From contig NZ_JOFL01000004.1 of the NCBI RefSeq assembly GCF_000719265.1, positions 175,945 to 239,944 on the forward strand: a stretch of 64,000 nucleotides of DNA. The letters are read 5' to 3'. This document shows, piece by piece, positions 21,412-30,388 of this stretch (position 1 is its first letter; the number at the start of each line of letters is the position of its first letter). The translations under genes were made by a program, and so were the position numbers. Source of the DNA: Streptomyces roseoverticillatus. GTDB taxonomy: Bacteria > Actinomycetota > Actinomycetes > Streptomycetales > Streptomycetaceae. Below the pieces are notes generated by a model. The model ran no database searches. It saw only the letters and a list, made by a program, of their open reading frames with translations, and was not told the DNA's origin.

Positions 21412-22617
21412 GTGACGGAACACCTGCTGGAACGCGCCCGCGAGCTCCTCGCCGCCCACCCCGTCGTCGACGGCCACAACGACCTGCCCTGGGCCCTGCG
21501 CCAGCAGGTCCGCTACGACCTCGACCGGCGCGACATCGCCGCGGACCAGAGCGCCACCGGTCTCCACACCGACCTCCCGCGGCTGCGGGCCGGCGGGGTC
21601 GGAGCCCAGTTCTGGTCCGTGTACGTCCGCACGGACATGGCCGGCGACGAGGCCGTCAGCGCCACGCTCGAACAGATCGACGTCGTACGGCAGCTGGCCG
21701 ACCGCTACCCCGGCGACCTGCGGCTCGCCTTCACCGCCGACGACATGGAGGCGGCCCGCGCCGAAGGGCGCATCGCCTCCCTCATGGGCGCCGAGGGCGG
21801 GCACAGCATCAACTGCTCCCTGGCCACGCTGCGGGGGCTGCACCAGCTCGGTGTGCGCTACATGACCCTCACCCACAACGACAACATCCCGTGGGCCGAC
21901 TCCGCGACCGACGTCCCCGCGGCCGGCGGGCTCACCCGCTTCGGCGAGGAGGTCGTGCGCGAGATGAACCGCGTCGGCATGCTCGTCGACCTCTCGCACG
22001 TCTCCGCCGACACGATGCGGGACGCGCTGCGCGTGAGCGAAGCGCCGGTGATCTTCTCGCACTCGTCGGCGCGGGCGGTCTGCGACCACCCGCGCAACGT
22101 GCCGGACGACGTGCTCGGCGCGCTCGCCGCGAACGGGGGCGTGGCCATGGCCACCTTCGTCCCCAAGTTCATCCTGCCGGAGGCCGTCGCCTGGACGCAG
22201 GCCGCCGACGAGAACCTGCGCGCGCACGGCCTGCACCACCTCGACACGTCGCCCCGGGCCATGGAACTGCACCGCGCCTTCGAGGCGGAGCGCCCGCGGC
22301 CGCTCGCCACGGCGTCGACGGTCGCCGACCACCTCGACCACATGCGCGAGGTCGCCGGCGTCGACCACATCGGCATCGGCGGCGACTTCGACGGCACGGC
22401 CTTCACCCCGGCCGACCTCGCCGACGTATCCGGCTACCCCAACCTCATCGCCGAACTCCTCCGGCGCGGCTGGTCGGACGCGGACCTGGCGAAGCTGACC
22501 TGGCAGAACGCGGTACGGGTGCTGCGGGACGCGGAGGCCGTCGCGCGGGACGTCTCCGCGAAGCGGGGCCCTTCGGTCGCGACGATCGACGCGGTGGACG
22601 GCCCGAAGGCGGCCTGA
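21412..22617 (+). CDS. Membrane dipeptidase (renal dipeptidase family M19)
   Basis: 401 aa zinc peptidase. Metal ligands appear in [51 protein letters not shown] and [11 protein letters not shown], matching family M19, which cleaves dipeptides including those with D-residues. GTG at 21412 has GGGGGAG 6 nt upstream; a GTG at 21394 overlapping the purE stop (GTGA) is an alternative. No signal peptide is seen, so despite the family name the enzyme is probably cytoplasmic. It follows purE closely but the link to purine synthesis is not obvious. Confidence 0.9.
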   Translation: MTEHLLERARELLAAHPVVDGHNDLPWALRQQVRYDLDRRDIAADQSATGLHTDLPRLRAGGVGAQFWSVYVRTDMAGDEAVSATLEQIDVVRQLADRYPGDLRLAFTADDMEAARAEGRIASLMGAEGGHSINCSLATLRGLHQLGVRYMTLTHNDNIPWADSATDVPAAGGLTRFGEEVVREMNRVGMLVDLSHVSADTMRDALRVSEAPVIFSHSSARAVCDHPRNVPDDVLGALAANGGVAMATFVPKFILPEAVAWTQAADENLRAHGLHHLDTSPRAMELHRAFEAERPRPLATASTVADHLDHMREVAGVDHIGIGGDFDGTAFTPADLADVSGYPNLIAELLRRGWSDADLAKLTWQNAVRVLRDAEAVARDVSAKRGPSVATIDAVDGPKAA

Positions 22618-22635
22618 GACCGCCGGCCGCAGTGG

Positions 22636-22825
22636 GTGAGACTGCGCCTCGCATGCCCGCTCCCCGGCGCGGGTGTCGTGAGGCGCCATGCCTCACATAT
22701 CCGCCGCCGCGGCGCGCAACCACGATGGTGCGTTCCGGCGGTGCCGTCCCGGGCTCGGCCCGGCTCGGCACCGCCGGTCACGCGGCGTCGTGGCTGATCG
22801 CCGTCGCGGCGGGATGAAAGGTGAC
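22636..22825. repeat. Intergenic hairpin plus one copy of a dispersed palindromic repeat
   Basis: Between the convergent dipeptidase and UDP-glucose dehydrogenase genes. A bulged hairpin (GTGAG..GCGCCTC with GAGGCGC..CTCAC, 22636-22696) is followed by a palindrome with arms CCGGCGGTGCC and GGCACCGCCGG and then CGTCGTGGCTGATCGCCGTC. Closely similar sequences occur at 25577-25650 and three times at 54421-54895. It may double as the transcription terminator. Confidence 0.6.
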
Positions 22826-22860
22826 CGGCACCTTTCCGGCCCGCGGAACCGGCGGCGCCG

Positions 22861-24201
22861 TCAGGCGCGAGGGCGGCCCATCGCGCGGAACGTCCAGCCC
22901 GCGTCACGCCAAGCGGCGGCGTCCAGCGCGTTGCGGCCGTCGATGAGGTGACGGTCGGCGACGACGGCCCCGACCGCCGCCGGGTCGAGCTCCCGGAACT
23001 CGCCCCACTCCGTCAGATGCAGCACCACCCGCGCCCCCCGGCACGCCTCCAGCGCGCTCGGCGCGTAGGCGAGGGTGGGGAAGAGGCGGCGCGCGTTCTC
23101 CATGCCCTTCGGGTCGTAGACCGTGACCTGGCCGCCCTGCAGGTGGATCTGCCCGGCGACGTTGAGCGCGGGGGAGTCGCGGACGTCGTCCGAGTCCGGC
23201 TTGAACGTCGCGCCGAGCACGGCGACCCGCTGCCCCAGGAAGCTGCCGCCGACCGCCTCGCGCGCCAGCTCCACCATGTGCGAGCGGCGGCGCATGTTGA
23301 TGGAGTCGACCTCGCGGAGGAAGGTCAGCGCCTGGTCGGCGCCCAGCTCGCCCGCCCGCGCCATGAAGGCGCGGATGTCCTTGGGCAGGCAGCCGCCGCC
23401 GAAGCCGACGCCGGCGCGCAGGAACTTCTTGCCGATGCGGTCGTCGTGCCCTATGGCCTCGGCGAGCTTCACGACGTCGCCGTCGGCGGCCTCGCACACC
23501 TCGGCCATGGCGTTGATGAAGGAGATCTTCGTGGCGAGGAAGGAGTTCGCGGCGGTCTTGACCAGCTCGGCGGTCGGGTAGTCGGCGACGACGAACGGCG
23601 TGCCCTCCCCGATCGGCCCGGCGTACACCTCGCGCAGCAGCTTCTCGCCCCGCTCGCCGTCGACGCCGACGACGATGCGGTCGGGGTGCAGCGTGTCCTG
23701 GACGGCGAAGCCCTCGCGGAGGAACTCGGGGTTCCAGGCCAGCTCGACCTCGTCGCCGGCCGGGGCCAGCTCGGCGAGGAGCCGGGCGAGCCGGGCGGCG
23801 CTGCCGACCGGGACGGTGGACTTGCCGACGACGAGCGCGGGCCGGTGCAGCACGGCGGCGAGGGAGGCGACGGCGGCGTCGACGTAGGACATGTCGCACG
23901 CGTACTCGCCGTGCTTCTGCGGGGTGTTCACGCAGACGAAGTGGACGTCGCCGAACTCGCCGACCTCCTCCCAGGAGGTCGTGAAGCGCAGCCGCCCGGT
24001 CGAGCCCTCCAGCCCGGCGACGTGCTTCTGCAGCAGCTCCTCCAGCCCCGGCTCGTACATCGGGACCTTGCCGCGCCCGAGCATCTCGATCTTCCCGGGG
24101 TCCACGTCGAGGCCCAGCACCTCGAAGCCGAGCTCGGCCATGGCCGCGGCGTGGGTCGCGCCGAGGTAGCCGGTGCCGATCACGGTGATCCTGGGGGCCA
24201 T
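22861..24201 (-). CDS. UDP-glucose 6-dehydrogenase (UDP-glucose/GDP-mannose dehydrogenase family)
   Basis: 446 aa. The N-terminal NAD-binding fold starts ITVIGTGYLGATHAAAMAEL, and the catalytic cysteine is in GVGFGGGCLPKDIRAFM near residue 275. Other signatures are STVPVGSA and the C-terminal GATFKPDSDDVRDSPALN. It oxidises UDP-glucose twice to UDP-glucuronate, a precursor of envelope polysaccharides; a GDP-mannose dehydrogenase role cannot be ruled out, but the sequence pattern fits Ugd better. The ATG at 24201 gives MAPRITVIG; the 15-residue in-frame extension is unlikely. Monocistronic and convergent with the dipeptidase gene. Confidence 0.9.
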   Translation of the reverse strand: MAPRITVIGTGYLGATHAAAMAELGFEVLGLDVDPGKIEMLGRGKVPMYEPGLEELLQKHVAGLEGSTGRLRFTTSWEEVGEFGDVHFVCVNTPQKHGEYACDMSYVDAAVASLAAVLHRPALVVGKSTVPVGSAARLARLLAELAPAGDEVELAWNPEFLREGFAVQDTLHPDRIVVGVDGERGEKLLREVYAGPIGEGTPFVVADYPTAELVKTAANSFLATKISFINAMAEVCEAADGDVVKLAEAIGHDDRIGKKFLRAGVGFGGGCLPKDIRAFMARAGELGADQALTFLREVDSINMRRRSHMVELAREAVGGSFLGQRVAVLGATFKPDSDDVRDSPALNVAGQIHLQGGQVTVYDPKGMENARRLFPTLAYAPSALEACRGARVVLHLTEWGEFRELDPAAVGAVVADRHLIDGRNALDAAAWRDAGWTFRAMGRPRA

Positions 24202-24348
24202 GCGTGCTCCATGTGCTGACGGGCGGGGACTGCGGTGCCCGAGCATAGTCGGGCTCCGAGCAGGGAAGGAGCGGGGTGAGCGCCGCAGCGGCGGGTGCGG
24301 CGCGGTGCTGTCGGCAAGCTCACGTAGTCCGTGTCCGGGAGCCGCCCC

Positions 24349-24377
24349 TAGAATCTGGGTTACTAAACGGTAGTTAA
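24349..24377 (+). promoter_or_regulatory. Candidate promoter and TetR-type operator of the acyl-CoA dehydrogenase gene
   Basis: TAGAAT at 24349-24354 is a plausible -10 box, without a clear -35. It is followed at 24360-24377 by TTACTAAACGGTAGTTAA, an AT-rich imperfect palindrome (arms TTACTA and TAGTTAA) that stands out in this GC-rich DNA. Its position over the expected transcription start fits a repressor site, for example for a TetR-type fatty-acid regulator; this is inference. Confidence 0.4.
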
Positions 24378-24395
24378 CTTTTAGGGGAGTACGCC

Positions 24396-25556
24396 TTGGC
24401 GGGAAACACGGACTTCGACCTCTACCGGCCGTCCGAGGAGCACGACGAGCTGCGCAAGGTCGTGCGCCAGCTCGCCGAGGAGAAGATCGCCCCGCACGCC
24501 GCCGCGGTGGACGAGGAGGCCCGCTTCCCCCAGGAGGCCCTGGACGCCCTCGTCGCCACGGACCTGCACGCGGTGCACGTCCCCGAGGAGTACGGCGGCG
24601 CCGGTGCGGACGCCCTCGCCACGGTGATCGTCATCGAGGAGGTCGCCCGCGTCTGCGTGTCGTCCTCGCTGATCCCCGCGGTCAACAAGCTCGGTTCGCT
24701 GCCGGTGATCATCTCCGGCTCCGAGGAGCTGAAGAAGAAGTACATGGGCCCGCTCGCCAAGGGCGACGCGATGTTCTCGTACTGCCTCAGCGAGCCCGAC
24801 GCCGGCTCGGACGCGGCCGGCATGAAGACCCGCGCCGTGCGCGACGGCGACTTCTGGGTCCTCAACGGCGTCAAGCGCTGGATCACCAACGCCGGCGTCT
24901 CCGAGTACTACACGGTCATGGCCGTGACCGACCCCGAGAAGCGCTCCAAGGGCATCTCGGCCTTCGTCGTCGAGAAGGGCGACGAGGGCGTCTCCTTCGG
25001 CGCCCCGGAGAAGAAGCTCGGCATCAAGGGCTCCCCGACCCGCGAGGTCTACCTCGACAACGTCCGCATTCCCGCCGACCGCATGATCGGCGCGGAGGGC
25101 ACGGGCTTCGCCACCGCGATGAAGACCCTGGACCACACCCGCATCACCATCGCCGCCCAGGCCCTCGGCGTCGCCCAGGGCGCGCTGGACTACGCCAAGG
25201 GCTACGTCCAGGAGCGCAAGCAGTTCGGCAAGCCGATCGGCGACTTCCAGGGCGTCCAGTTCATGCTGGCCGACATGGCGATGAAGATCGAGGCCGCCCG
25301 CCAGCTGACCTACGCGGCCGCCGCCAAGTCCGAGCGCGGCGACGCCGACCTCACCTTCCAGGGCGCCGCCGCCAAGTGCTTCGCCTCGGACGTGGCCATG
25401 GAGGTCACCACGGACGCCGTCCAGCTCCTCGGCGGCTACGGCTACACGCGGGACTACCCGGTGGAGCGGATGATGCGCGACGCGAAGATCACGCAGATTT
25501 ATGAAGGCACGAATCAGGTTCAGCGGATCGTCATGGCCCGCAACCTGCCGAAGTAG
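24396..25556 (+). CDS. Acyl-CoA dehydrogenase
   Basis: 386 aa FAD enzyme that introduces the trans-2 double bond into acyl-CoA thioesters. Both family signatures are present: SEPDAGSDAAGMKTRAVRDG near residue 130 and QLLGGYGYTRDYPVERMMRD near 345. The expected catalytic glutamate is in QIYEGTNQVQRIVMARNL close to the C-terminus. Length is standard for short/branched-chain acyl-CoA dehydrogenases; chain length preference cannot be told. TTG start, with AGGGGAG about 7 nt upstream. It stands alone, followed by a terminator-like region before the next gene. Confidence 0.94.
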   Translation: MAGNTDFDLYRPSEEHDELRKVVRQLAEEKIAPHAAAVDEEARFPQEALDALVATDLHAVHVPEEYGGAGADALATVIVIEEVARVCVSSSLIPAVNKLGSLPVIISGSEELKKKYMGPLAKGDAMFSYCLSEPDAGSDAAGMKTRAVRDGDFWVLNGVKRWITNAGVSEYYTVMAVTDPEKRSKGISAFVVEKGDEGVSFGAPEKKLGIKGSPTREVYLDNVRIPADRMIGAEGTGFATAMKTLDHTRITIAAQALGVAQGALDYAKGYVQERKQFGKPIGDFQGVQFMLADMAMKIEAARQLTYAAAAKSERGDADLTFQGAAAKCFASDVAMEVTTDAVQLLGGYGYTRDYPVERMMRDAKITQIYEGTNQVQRIVMARNLPK

Positions 25557-25576
25557 CCCGCAGGCGGGCCTTCATC

Positions 25577-25683
25577 CGGCGGTACGTACGGGCTCGGGCC
25601 GGTTCGGCACCGCCGGATGCCTCCGTGGTGGCCGATCGCCGCTGCGGCGGAGGGAAGGGTGCCTGCACCCTTCCCTCCGCCGC
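25577..25683 (+). terminator. Dispersed palindrome copy and strong terminator hairpin after the acyl-CoA dehydrogenase gene
   Basis: A palindrome with arms CCGGCGGTAC and CACCGCCGG (25577-25620) and the tail GGCCGATCGCC resembles the repeats near 22.7 and 54.5 kb. It leads into a perfect 19 bp stem (25644-25662 with 25665-25683) with almost no loop, the most stable hairpin seen in the window. Confidence 0.65.
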
Positions 25684-25807
25684 AACGGCGCGTGCAGCGG
25701 CCCGCAGGCGTGCTCCGTACGGCCGTACGGGGCTGGCGAGCCGGCCGGGCGAGGACGACCCTGTACGGGAGGACGTCCGTAACCGCCCGCTGCCTGGAGG
25801 CTCCGCC

Positions 25808-26611
25808 ATGCCCGACGTCACCGGCCCGTACGCGCCCGGCACTCCCTGCTGGGTGGACCTCATGGTTCCCGACCAGCAGGCGGCGCTCGACTTCTACCGC
25901 GATCTGTTCGGCTGGCAGGGGCAGGCCGGGCCGCAGGAGACCGGCGGGTACGCGGTCTGCGAGCTGAACGGCAAGCCCGTCGCCGGGATCATGGCGGCGA
26001 TGAACCCGGACGGCAGCAAGCCCGACCCGATGCCGCCGCCGGTGTGGACCACCTATCTGGCGACCGCCGACGCGGACGCCACCCAGTCCCGGATCGTCAG
26101 CAACGGCGGCACGGTGATGATGCCCGCCATGGACGTCATGACCATCGGCCGGATGGCCGTGGCCGCCGACCCGACGGGCGCCGTCTTCGGGCTGTGGCAG
26201 GCGCGCGACTTCGCGGGCGCGAAGGTCGTCAACGAGCCCGGGGCCGTGATCTGGAACGAGCTCAACACCAGCGACACCGCCACCGCCTCCGGCTTCTACG
26301 CCAGCGCGCTCGGCGTCAAGGCGGTCCCCATGGAAGGGGCCACCGGCTACTTCTCGCTGGAGGTCGACGGCCGCATGGTCGGCGGCCTGCAGGGGCTGGC
26401 CAGCATCGAGGGCATCCCCGAGGACACGCCCTCGCACTGGCTGACGTATTTCTCCGTGGACGACACCGACAGCACGGTCGACGCGCTGGTGCGCGCCGGC
26501 GGCAACGTCCTCATGCCGCCGTTCGACATGATGGCGGGCCGCATGGCCGTCGTGCAGGACCCGCAGGGCGGCACGTTCGCCGTCATCAACGCCACGGGGC
26601 CCGACAAGTGA
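25808..26611 (+). CDS. Two-domain VOC (glyoxalase/bleomycin-resistance fold) protein
   Basis: 267 aa with two repeated VOC modules. The first starts CWVDLMVPDQQAALDFYRDL and the second VIWNELNTSDTATASGFYAS; each ends with a phrase such as AVAADPTGAVFGLW or AVVQDPQGGTFAVIN where the family's metal-ligand acid would be. Such Streptomyces proteins are often annotated as hydroxylases or 27 kDa antigen-like, but a reaction cannot be assigned. The ATG at 25808 lies behind CTGGAGGCTCCGCC, a good ribosome site. Its stop is shared with a hairpin that also covers the stop of the convergent LCP gene. Confidence 0.85.
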   Translation: MPDVTGPYAPGTPCWVDLMVPDQQAALDFYRDLFGWQGQAGPQETGGYAVCELNGKPVAGIMAAMNPDGSKPDPMPPPVWTTYLATADADATQSRIVSNGGTVMMPAMDVMTIGRMAVAADPTGAVFGLWQARDFAGAKVVNEPGAVIWNELNTSDTATASGFYASALGVKAVPMEGATGYFSLEVDGRMVGGLQGLASIEGIPEDTPSHWLTYFSVDDTDSTVDALVRAGGNVLMPPFDMMAGRMAVVQDPQGGTFAVINATGPDK

Positions 26612-26632
26612 CCCCGTAGGGCGTCACTTGTC
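26603..26632. terminator. Bidirectional hairpin overlapping two stop codons
   Basis: GACAAGTGAC (26603-26612) pairs perfectly with GTCACTTGTC (26623-26632). The stem contains the stop codon of the VOC gene on one strand and of the LCP gene on the other, so both proteins end in -DK. Confidence 0.65.
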
Positions 26633-27949
26633 GGAGACCGTGACCTGCTGGTCCTTCTTCAGCTGCCCGAAGAGCTGGTTGGCCTTGGTCATGTCCCACT
26701 TCACGGCCACGCCGTCGCTCGGCGTGGGCAGGTTCGGGTTGGCGATCGGCACGGTCATCTGCTTGCCGTCGCCGCCCGTGACGCCCTTCATCGCCCAGAA
26801 CATGTCCATCAGGTCGAACAGCCCCATGTCCTTGTCGACGATGAGCGTGTCGAGCCCCGAGCCGATCACCGGGTAGAGGCGGAAGGGGTTGAGGACGGTC
26901 GAGGGCGAGGCGGCCTGCTTCGCGAGCGTGTTCAGGAACTTCTGCTGGTTGCGCATCCGGCCCAGGTCCTGGTCGGCCTCCTGGTGGCGCTGGCGGACGA
27001 AGGCCAGCGACTGGGCGCCGTTCAGCTCCTGGCAGCCCGCCTTGAAGTCCGCGCCCGAGTCCCGGTCCTTCAGCGGCTTGTCCAGGCACATCTCCACGCC
27101 GCCCAGCGCGTCGACCAGGTTGCGGAAGCCGCCGAAGCCGATCTCCGCGTAGTGGTCGATGTGCAGGCCCGTGTTGAACTCGATCGTCTGCGCGAGCAGC
27201 TCCGGGCCGCCGTCCGAGTACGCCTGGTTGAGCTTGTGGGTGGACTTCGGGAAGTGCTTGCCGGACTTCTGTCCCGTGAAGGCGGGGATCGTGACGTACG
27301 AGTCGCGCGGCAGGCTCAGCATCGTGGTGCCGTTGTCGCCCGTGTGCAGGATCATCATCGAGTCGGTGCGCTTGCCGTCCGCCGACCCTGTGTGCAGTTC
27401 CTTCTTGTCCTCGTCCGACAGGCCCTCGCGGCTGTCGGAACCGACGATCAGGTAGTTCGTGCCCTCGCCGCTCGCCGGCCGGTCCTTGACCTTGCTCAGG
27501 TCCACCTCGGTGCGGAGCTTCGAGTCGGCCCAGAAGTACGTGCCGACCGAGACCGCCAGCAGCACGGCGAGGAAGGTCACCAGACCGACCGTGATGCGCT
27601 TGCGCCAGTCCGGGCGGGTGGCGCGCGGGGGACGGCCGCCGGTGCCGGGACCGGCGGGGGCGCCCGGACCGCCCGGTCCGTTCGGGGCGCCGCGGCCGTA
27701 GACCTGTCCGGTGTTGTATCCGTCACCGTCGTGACGGCCGTAGTCGTCACCCGGGCCGCCCTGGCCGACGACGCGGTGGCCGCCGGCGACCGGGGCCCCG
27801 TCGTAGCCCTGGGGCGGGCTGTACTGCTGCGGCGGCGCGGGACGCCGTATGTGCGGCATGGCGCGTGCACCCTCGGGCTCCGCGCCCGTGCTGCCGCGCC
27901 CGTACGCCTGCCGACGGTCCTCGCTCCGCCCTCCGGGCCAATCGCTCAT
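26624..27949 (-). CDS. LytR-CpsA-Psr (LCP) family protein 1
   Basis: 441 aa. A Gly/Pro/Tyr-rich cytoplasmic N-terminus (about 110 residues) precedes one membrane helix (ITVGLVTFLAVLLAVSVGTYF) and an extracytoplasmic LCP domain: YLIVGSDSREGL, TDSMMILHTGDNGTTMLSLPRDSYV, the HKLNQAYSDGGPELLAQTIE block and LAFVRQRHQEADQDLGRMRNQ with the arginines that bind pyrophosphate. LCP enzymes transfer polyprenyl-linked glycopolymers to peptidoglycan. It lacks the LytR_C domain and the C-terminal cysteine seen in its neighbours. The ATG at 27949 has no ribosome site; CACACT 6 bp upstream could be a -10 for a leaderless transcript. Confidence 0.9.
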   Translation of the reverse strand: MSDWPGGRSEDRRQAYGRGSTGAEPEGARAMPHIRRPAPPQQYSPPQGYDGAPVAGGHRVVGQGGPGDDYGRHDGDGYNTGQVYGRGAPNGPGGPGAPAGPGTGGRPPRATRPDWRKRITVGLVTFLAVLLAVSVGTYFWADSKLRTEVDLSKVKDRPASGEGTNYLIVGSDSREGLSDEDKKELHTGSADGKRTDSMMILHTGDNGTTMLSLPRDSYVTIPAFTGQKSGKHFPKSTHKLNQAYSDGGPELLAQTIEFNTGLHIDHYAEIGFGGFRNLVDALGGVEMCLDKPLKDRDSGADFKAGCQELNGAQSLAFVRQRHQEADQDLGRMRNQQKFLNTLAKQAASPSTVLNPFRLYPVIGSGLDTLIVDKDMGLFDLMDMFWAMKGVTGGDGKQMTVPIANPNLPTPSDGVAVKWDMTKANQLFGQLKKDQQVTVSDK

Positions 27950-28067
27950 GCAGGAAGTGTGCCCCCTGGGCGAACGGACCGGCCGGTCGGCTACGTGTTC
28001 GGGGCGCCCCTGTTGCAGAGCTGATGCAATCCTCCGCACCGCACGCACCCGGCATACAGTGGTGGAC

Positions 28068-28616
28068 ATGACCATTCAGGACCGGAGCCCGGAGCAGCAG
28101 ATAGCCGGCAAGCCGACCTCCGCCGCACGCACGACCCTCTCGCACATCATGACGGGCAGCGACACCAATCTGCTGGGCACCGTCCACGGCGGCGTGATCA
28201 TGAAGCTGGTGGACGACGTCGCCGGCGCCGTCGCAGGCCGGCACTCCGGGGGGCCCGCGGTCACCGCCTCCATGGACGAGATGGCCTTCCTGGAGCCGGT
28301 CCGGGTGGGCGACCTCGTACATGTGAAGGCCCAGGTCAACTGGACCGGGCGGTCCTCCATGGAGGTCGGCGTCCGGGTCCTCGCCGAGCGCTGGAACGAG
28401 TCGACGCCGGCGGTCCAGGTCGGCAGCGCGTACCTCGTCTTCGCGGCCGTCGACGAGAACGGGAAGCCGCGGTCCGTGCCGCCGGTGCTCCCCGAGACGG
28501 AGAAGGACCGGCGCCGCTACCAGGAGGCCCAGATCCGCCGGACGCACCGCCTCGCGCGGCGCCGGGCGATCAAGGAACTGCGGGACGCACGGGCTGCCGA
28601 GGGCATCGAGGACTGA
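28068..28616 (+). CDS. Hotdog-fold acyl-CoA thioesterase
   Basis: 182 aa. The hotdog/BFIT-type motif is LLGTVHGGVIMKLVDDVAGAVAG with the active-site Asp/His region, followed by SMDEMAFLEPVRVGDLVHVKAQVNWTG (in part), typical of YciA/ACOT-like thioesterases that release acids from acyl-CoA. The C-terminal 40 residues are strongly charged (RRTHRLARRRAIKELRDARA). There is no ribosome site. TACAGT at 28055-28060 is followed by 7 nt and then the ATG, which fits a leaderless mRNA. It lies between two LCP genes but reads in the opposite direction. Confidence 0.88.
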   Translation: MTIQDRSPEQQIAGKPTSAARTTLSHIMTGSDTNLLGTVHGGVIMKLVDDVAGAVAGRHSGGPAVTASMDEMAFLEPVRVGDLVHVKAQVNWTGRSSMEVGVRVLAERWNESTPAVQVGSAYLVFAAVDENGKPRSVPPVLPETEKDRRRYQEAQIRRTHRLARRRAIKELRDARAAEGIED

Positions 28617-28629
28617 CCCTCCCGGCCCC

Positions 28630-30141
28630 CTACACGAGGCTCTTCTCCGGGCACAGGACCTTGTCCCCGGACACCGCCCCCGGGCGCTGCGCCCGTGGAG
28701 CCTGCGGCTTCACCGGGGTCCCGGGGCTCACCGGGGCCACCGCCCTGAAGTCCGTGCCCACCGTCACCTTCATCAGCGGGCCCTGGCCCGCCACGGGCCG
28801 GAGCTCCGCGTCCGGCAGGGCCGAGGCCAGCGTCCGGACCGCATGGTCCCAGTGCGGGTCGTACTCGATCACCGTGCGCCGCTCCGCCGGCCCCGCCGCG
28901 TCCGCGGGCAGCCCGGTCGTGGCGAAGCCCATGGCCCGCAGTGCGCGGTCCGTCTCGCGGGCGAGGCCCCGCCGGCCGGAGCCGTTGTAGACCTGGATGC
29001 GGATCTGCCCCGGCGCCGCCTCCGACGGCGAAGGGGAAGGGGACGGCCCCGCCGCCGGCGGCTTCGCGTCGTGGGCCTGCCGCTGCGGCCGGGCCGTCGC
29101 CAGCGGCCGGTCCTCCCGTACGGAATCGAAAAGCCGCCCGGCCGCGGCGTCGTCCCACTTCACCGTCGAGCCGACCCGCGGCACGGGATAGTTCGCGGAC
29201 ACCACCGGCACCGACACGAACTCCGCCGACGCCGGCGAGAGGTTCTTCATCGCCCGGCCGAGCCCGATCAGCGTCTCGCCGTCGAAGCCCCGGTCCGCCC
29301 GCACCGAGCCCAGCAGCGTCGCGGCGAGCTGCTGGAACTTCACGGGGTTCAGCAGCGCGCCGCCGTCCGTCGCCGTGTGCAGGAGCGCGGCGAGGAAACG
29401 CTGCTGCCGCTGCATCCGGCCCAGGTCGGAGGCCCCGTCGAGGTGGCGGGAGCGGACGTACTGCAGGGCCTGCCCGCCGTTGAGGGTGCTCGTGCCGGGC
29501 GGCAGGTCGAGCCCGCTGTAGGGGTCCTTCAGCGGCCGCGCGGAGCACACCTGCACGCCGCCCACCACGTCCACGGTCCGCATGAAGCTGATGAAGTCGA
29601 CCTCCAGGTAGTGATCGACGTGCACGCCGGTGAGCTGTTCCACGGTCCGCACGGTGAGCCCGGGCCCGCCCTCGGCGTAGGCGGCGTTCAGCTTCTGCGG
29701 GTGGGCGGGGCGCGGCCGGCCCGCCCGGTCGGCGTGCGCGGGGATCTCGGCGTAGCTGTCGCGCGGCAGGCTGATCACGGAGACCCGGTCGCGGGCGGCG
29801 GACAGGTGCAGCAGCATCACCGTGTCCGTGCAGTGGCAGGCCGCACCGCCCAGGTGGTAGCGCTCCCGCTCCGCGGGGTCGAGCCGGTCCCGGGCGTCGG
29901 TGCCCACGAGCAGGATGTTCATGCCCTTGCTGGCCACGACGGGCGGCCGGTTCGACAGGCCGCGGAAGGGGTCCACCCGGCCGATGCGGTGGTCGATGCC
30001 CGTCACGACCGCGTGCCCGAGGCCGCTCGCCGCCAGGACGACCGCCGCGCCGCACACGGCGAGGCGCAGTCCCCAGCGCGGCCGGCGGGGCGCGCTGTGG
30101 CGGGCCCGGGGCGGGGAGGGGCTCGGGTCCGGTGCGGTCAT
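28630..30141 (-). CDS. LCP family protein 2 with LytR_C domain
   Basis: 503 aa. One N-terminal membrane helix (about residues 25-48), then the LCP domain with ILLVGTDARDRLDPAERERY, CHCTDTVMLLHLSAARDRV, ISLPRDSYAEIP, KLNAAYAEGGPGLTVRTVEQ and ALQYVRSRHLDGASDLGRMQRQQ. A Pro/Ser linker near residue 370 leads to a LytR_C domain (IRIQVYNGSGRRGLARETDRAL). The protein ends GDKVLCPEKSLV with a cysteine near the C-terminus. Expected role: attachment of envelope glycopolymers outside the membrane. It is convergent with the thioesterase gene and divergent from an ExoA-like glycosyltransferase gene. Confidence 0.9.
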   Translation of the reverse strand: MTAPDPSPSPPRARHSAPRRPRWGLRLAVCGAAVVLAASGLGHAVVTGIDHRIGRVDPFRGLSNRPPVVASKGMNILLVGTDARDRLDPAERERYHLGGAACHCTDTVMLLHLSAARDRVSVISLPRDSYAEIPAHADRAGRPRPAHPQKLNAAYAEGGPGLTVRTVEQLTGVHVDHYLEVDFISFMRTVDVVGGVQVCSARPLKDPYSGLDLPPGTSTLNGGQALQYVRSRHLDGASDLGRMQRQQRFLAALLHTATDGGALLNPVKFQQLAATLLGSVRADRGFDGETLIGLGRAMKNLSPASAEFVSVPVVSANYPVPRVGSTVKWDDAAAGRLFDSVREDRPLATARPQRQAHDAKPPAAGPSPSPSPSEAAPGQIRIQVYNGSGRRGLARETDRALRAMGFATTGLPADAAGPAERRTVIEYDPHWDHAVRTLASALPDAELRPVAGQGPLMKVTVGTDFRAVAPVSPGTPVKPQAPRAQRPGAVSGDKVLCPEKSLV

Positions 30142-30388
30142 GGCGGGCCTCCACGGCGGACGGGCTCGGACAGGGGGCCGGGACCGGCGGAACGGCCGGA
30201 CGGGCCGGCGGGCCGGAACAGGGAGGGCAAACGTAGGTCAATACGATCAGCAGCCCGCGTGTCCACGCCGCCCGGACGCCCGCTGCCACCCGGGCGGGAG
30301 CGTCCCTTCCGCCATTAGCGGTAACGTGACGGGCGACTCCGTCGGCTTCCCCCATCCGTCCGGGGGGACCCCGTATCCCCGAGGAACC

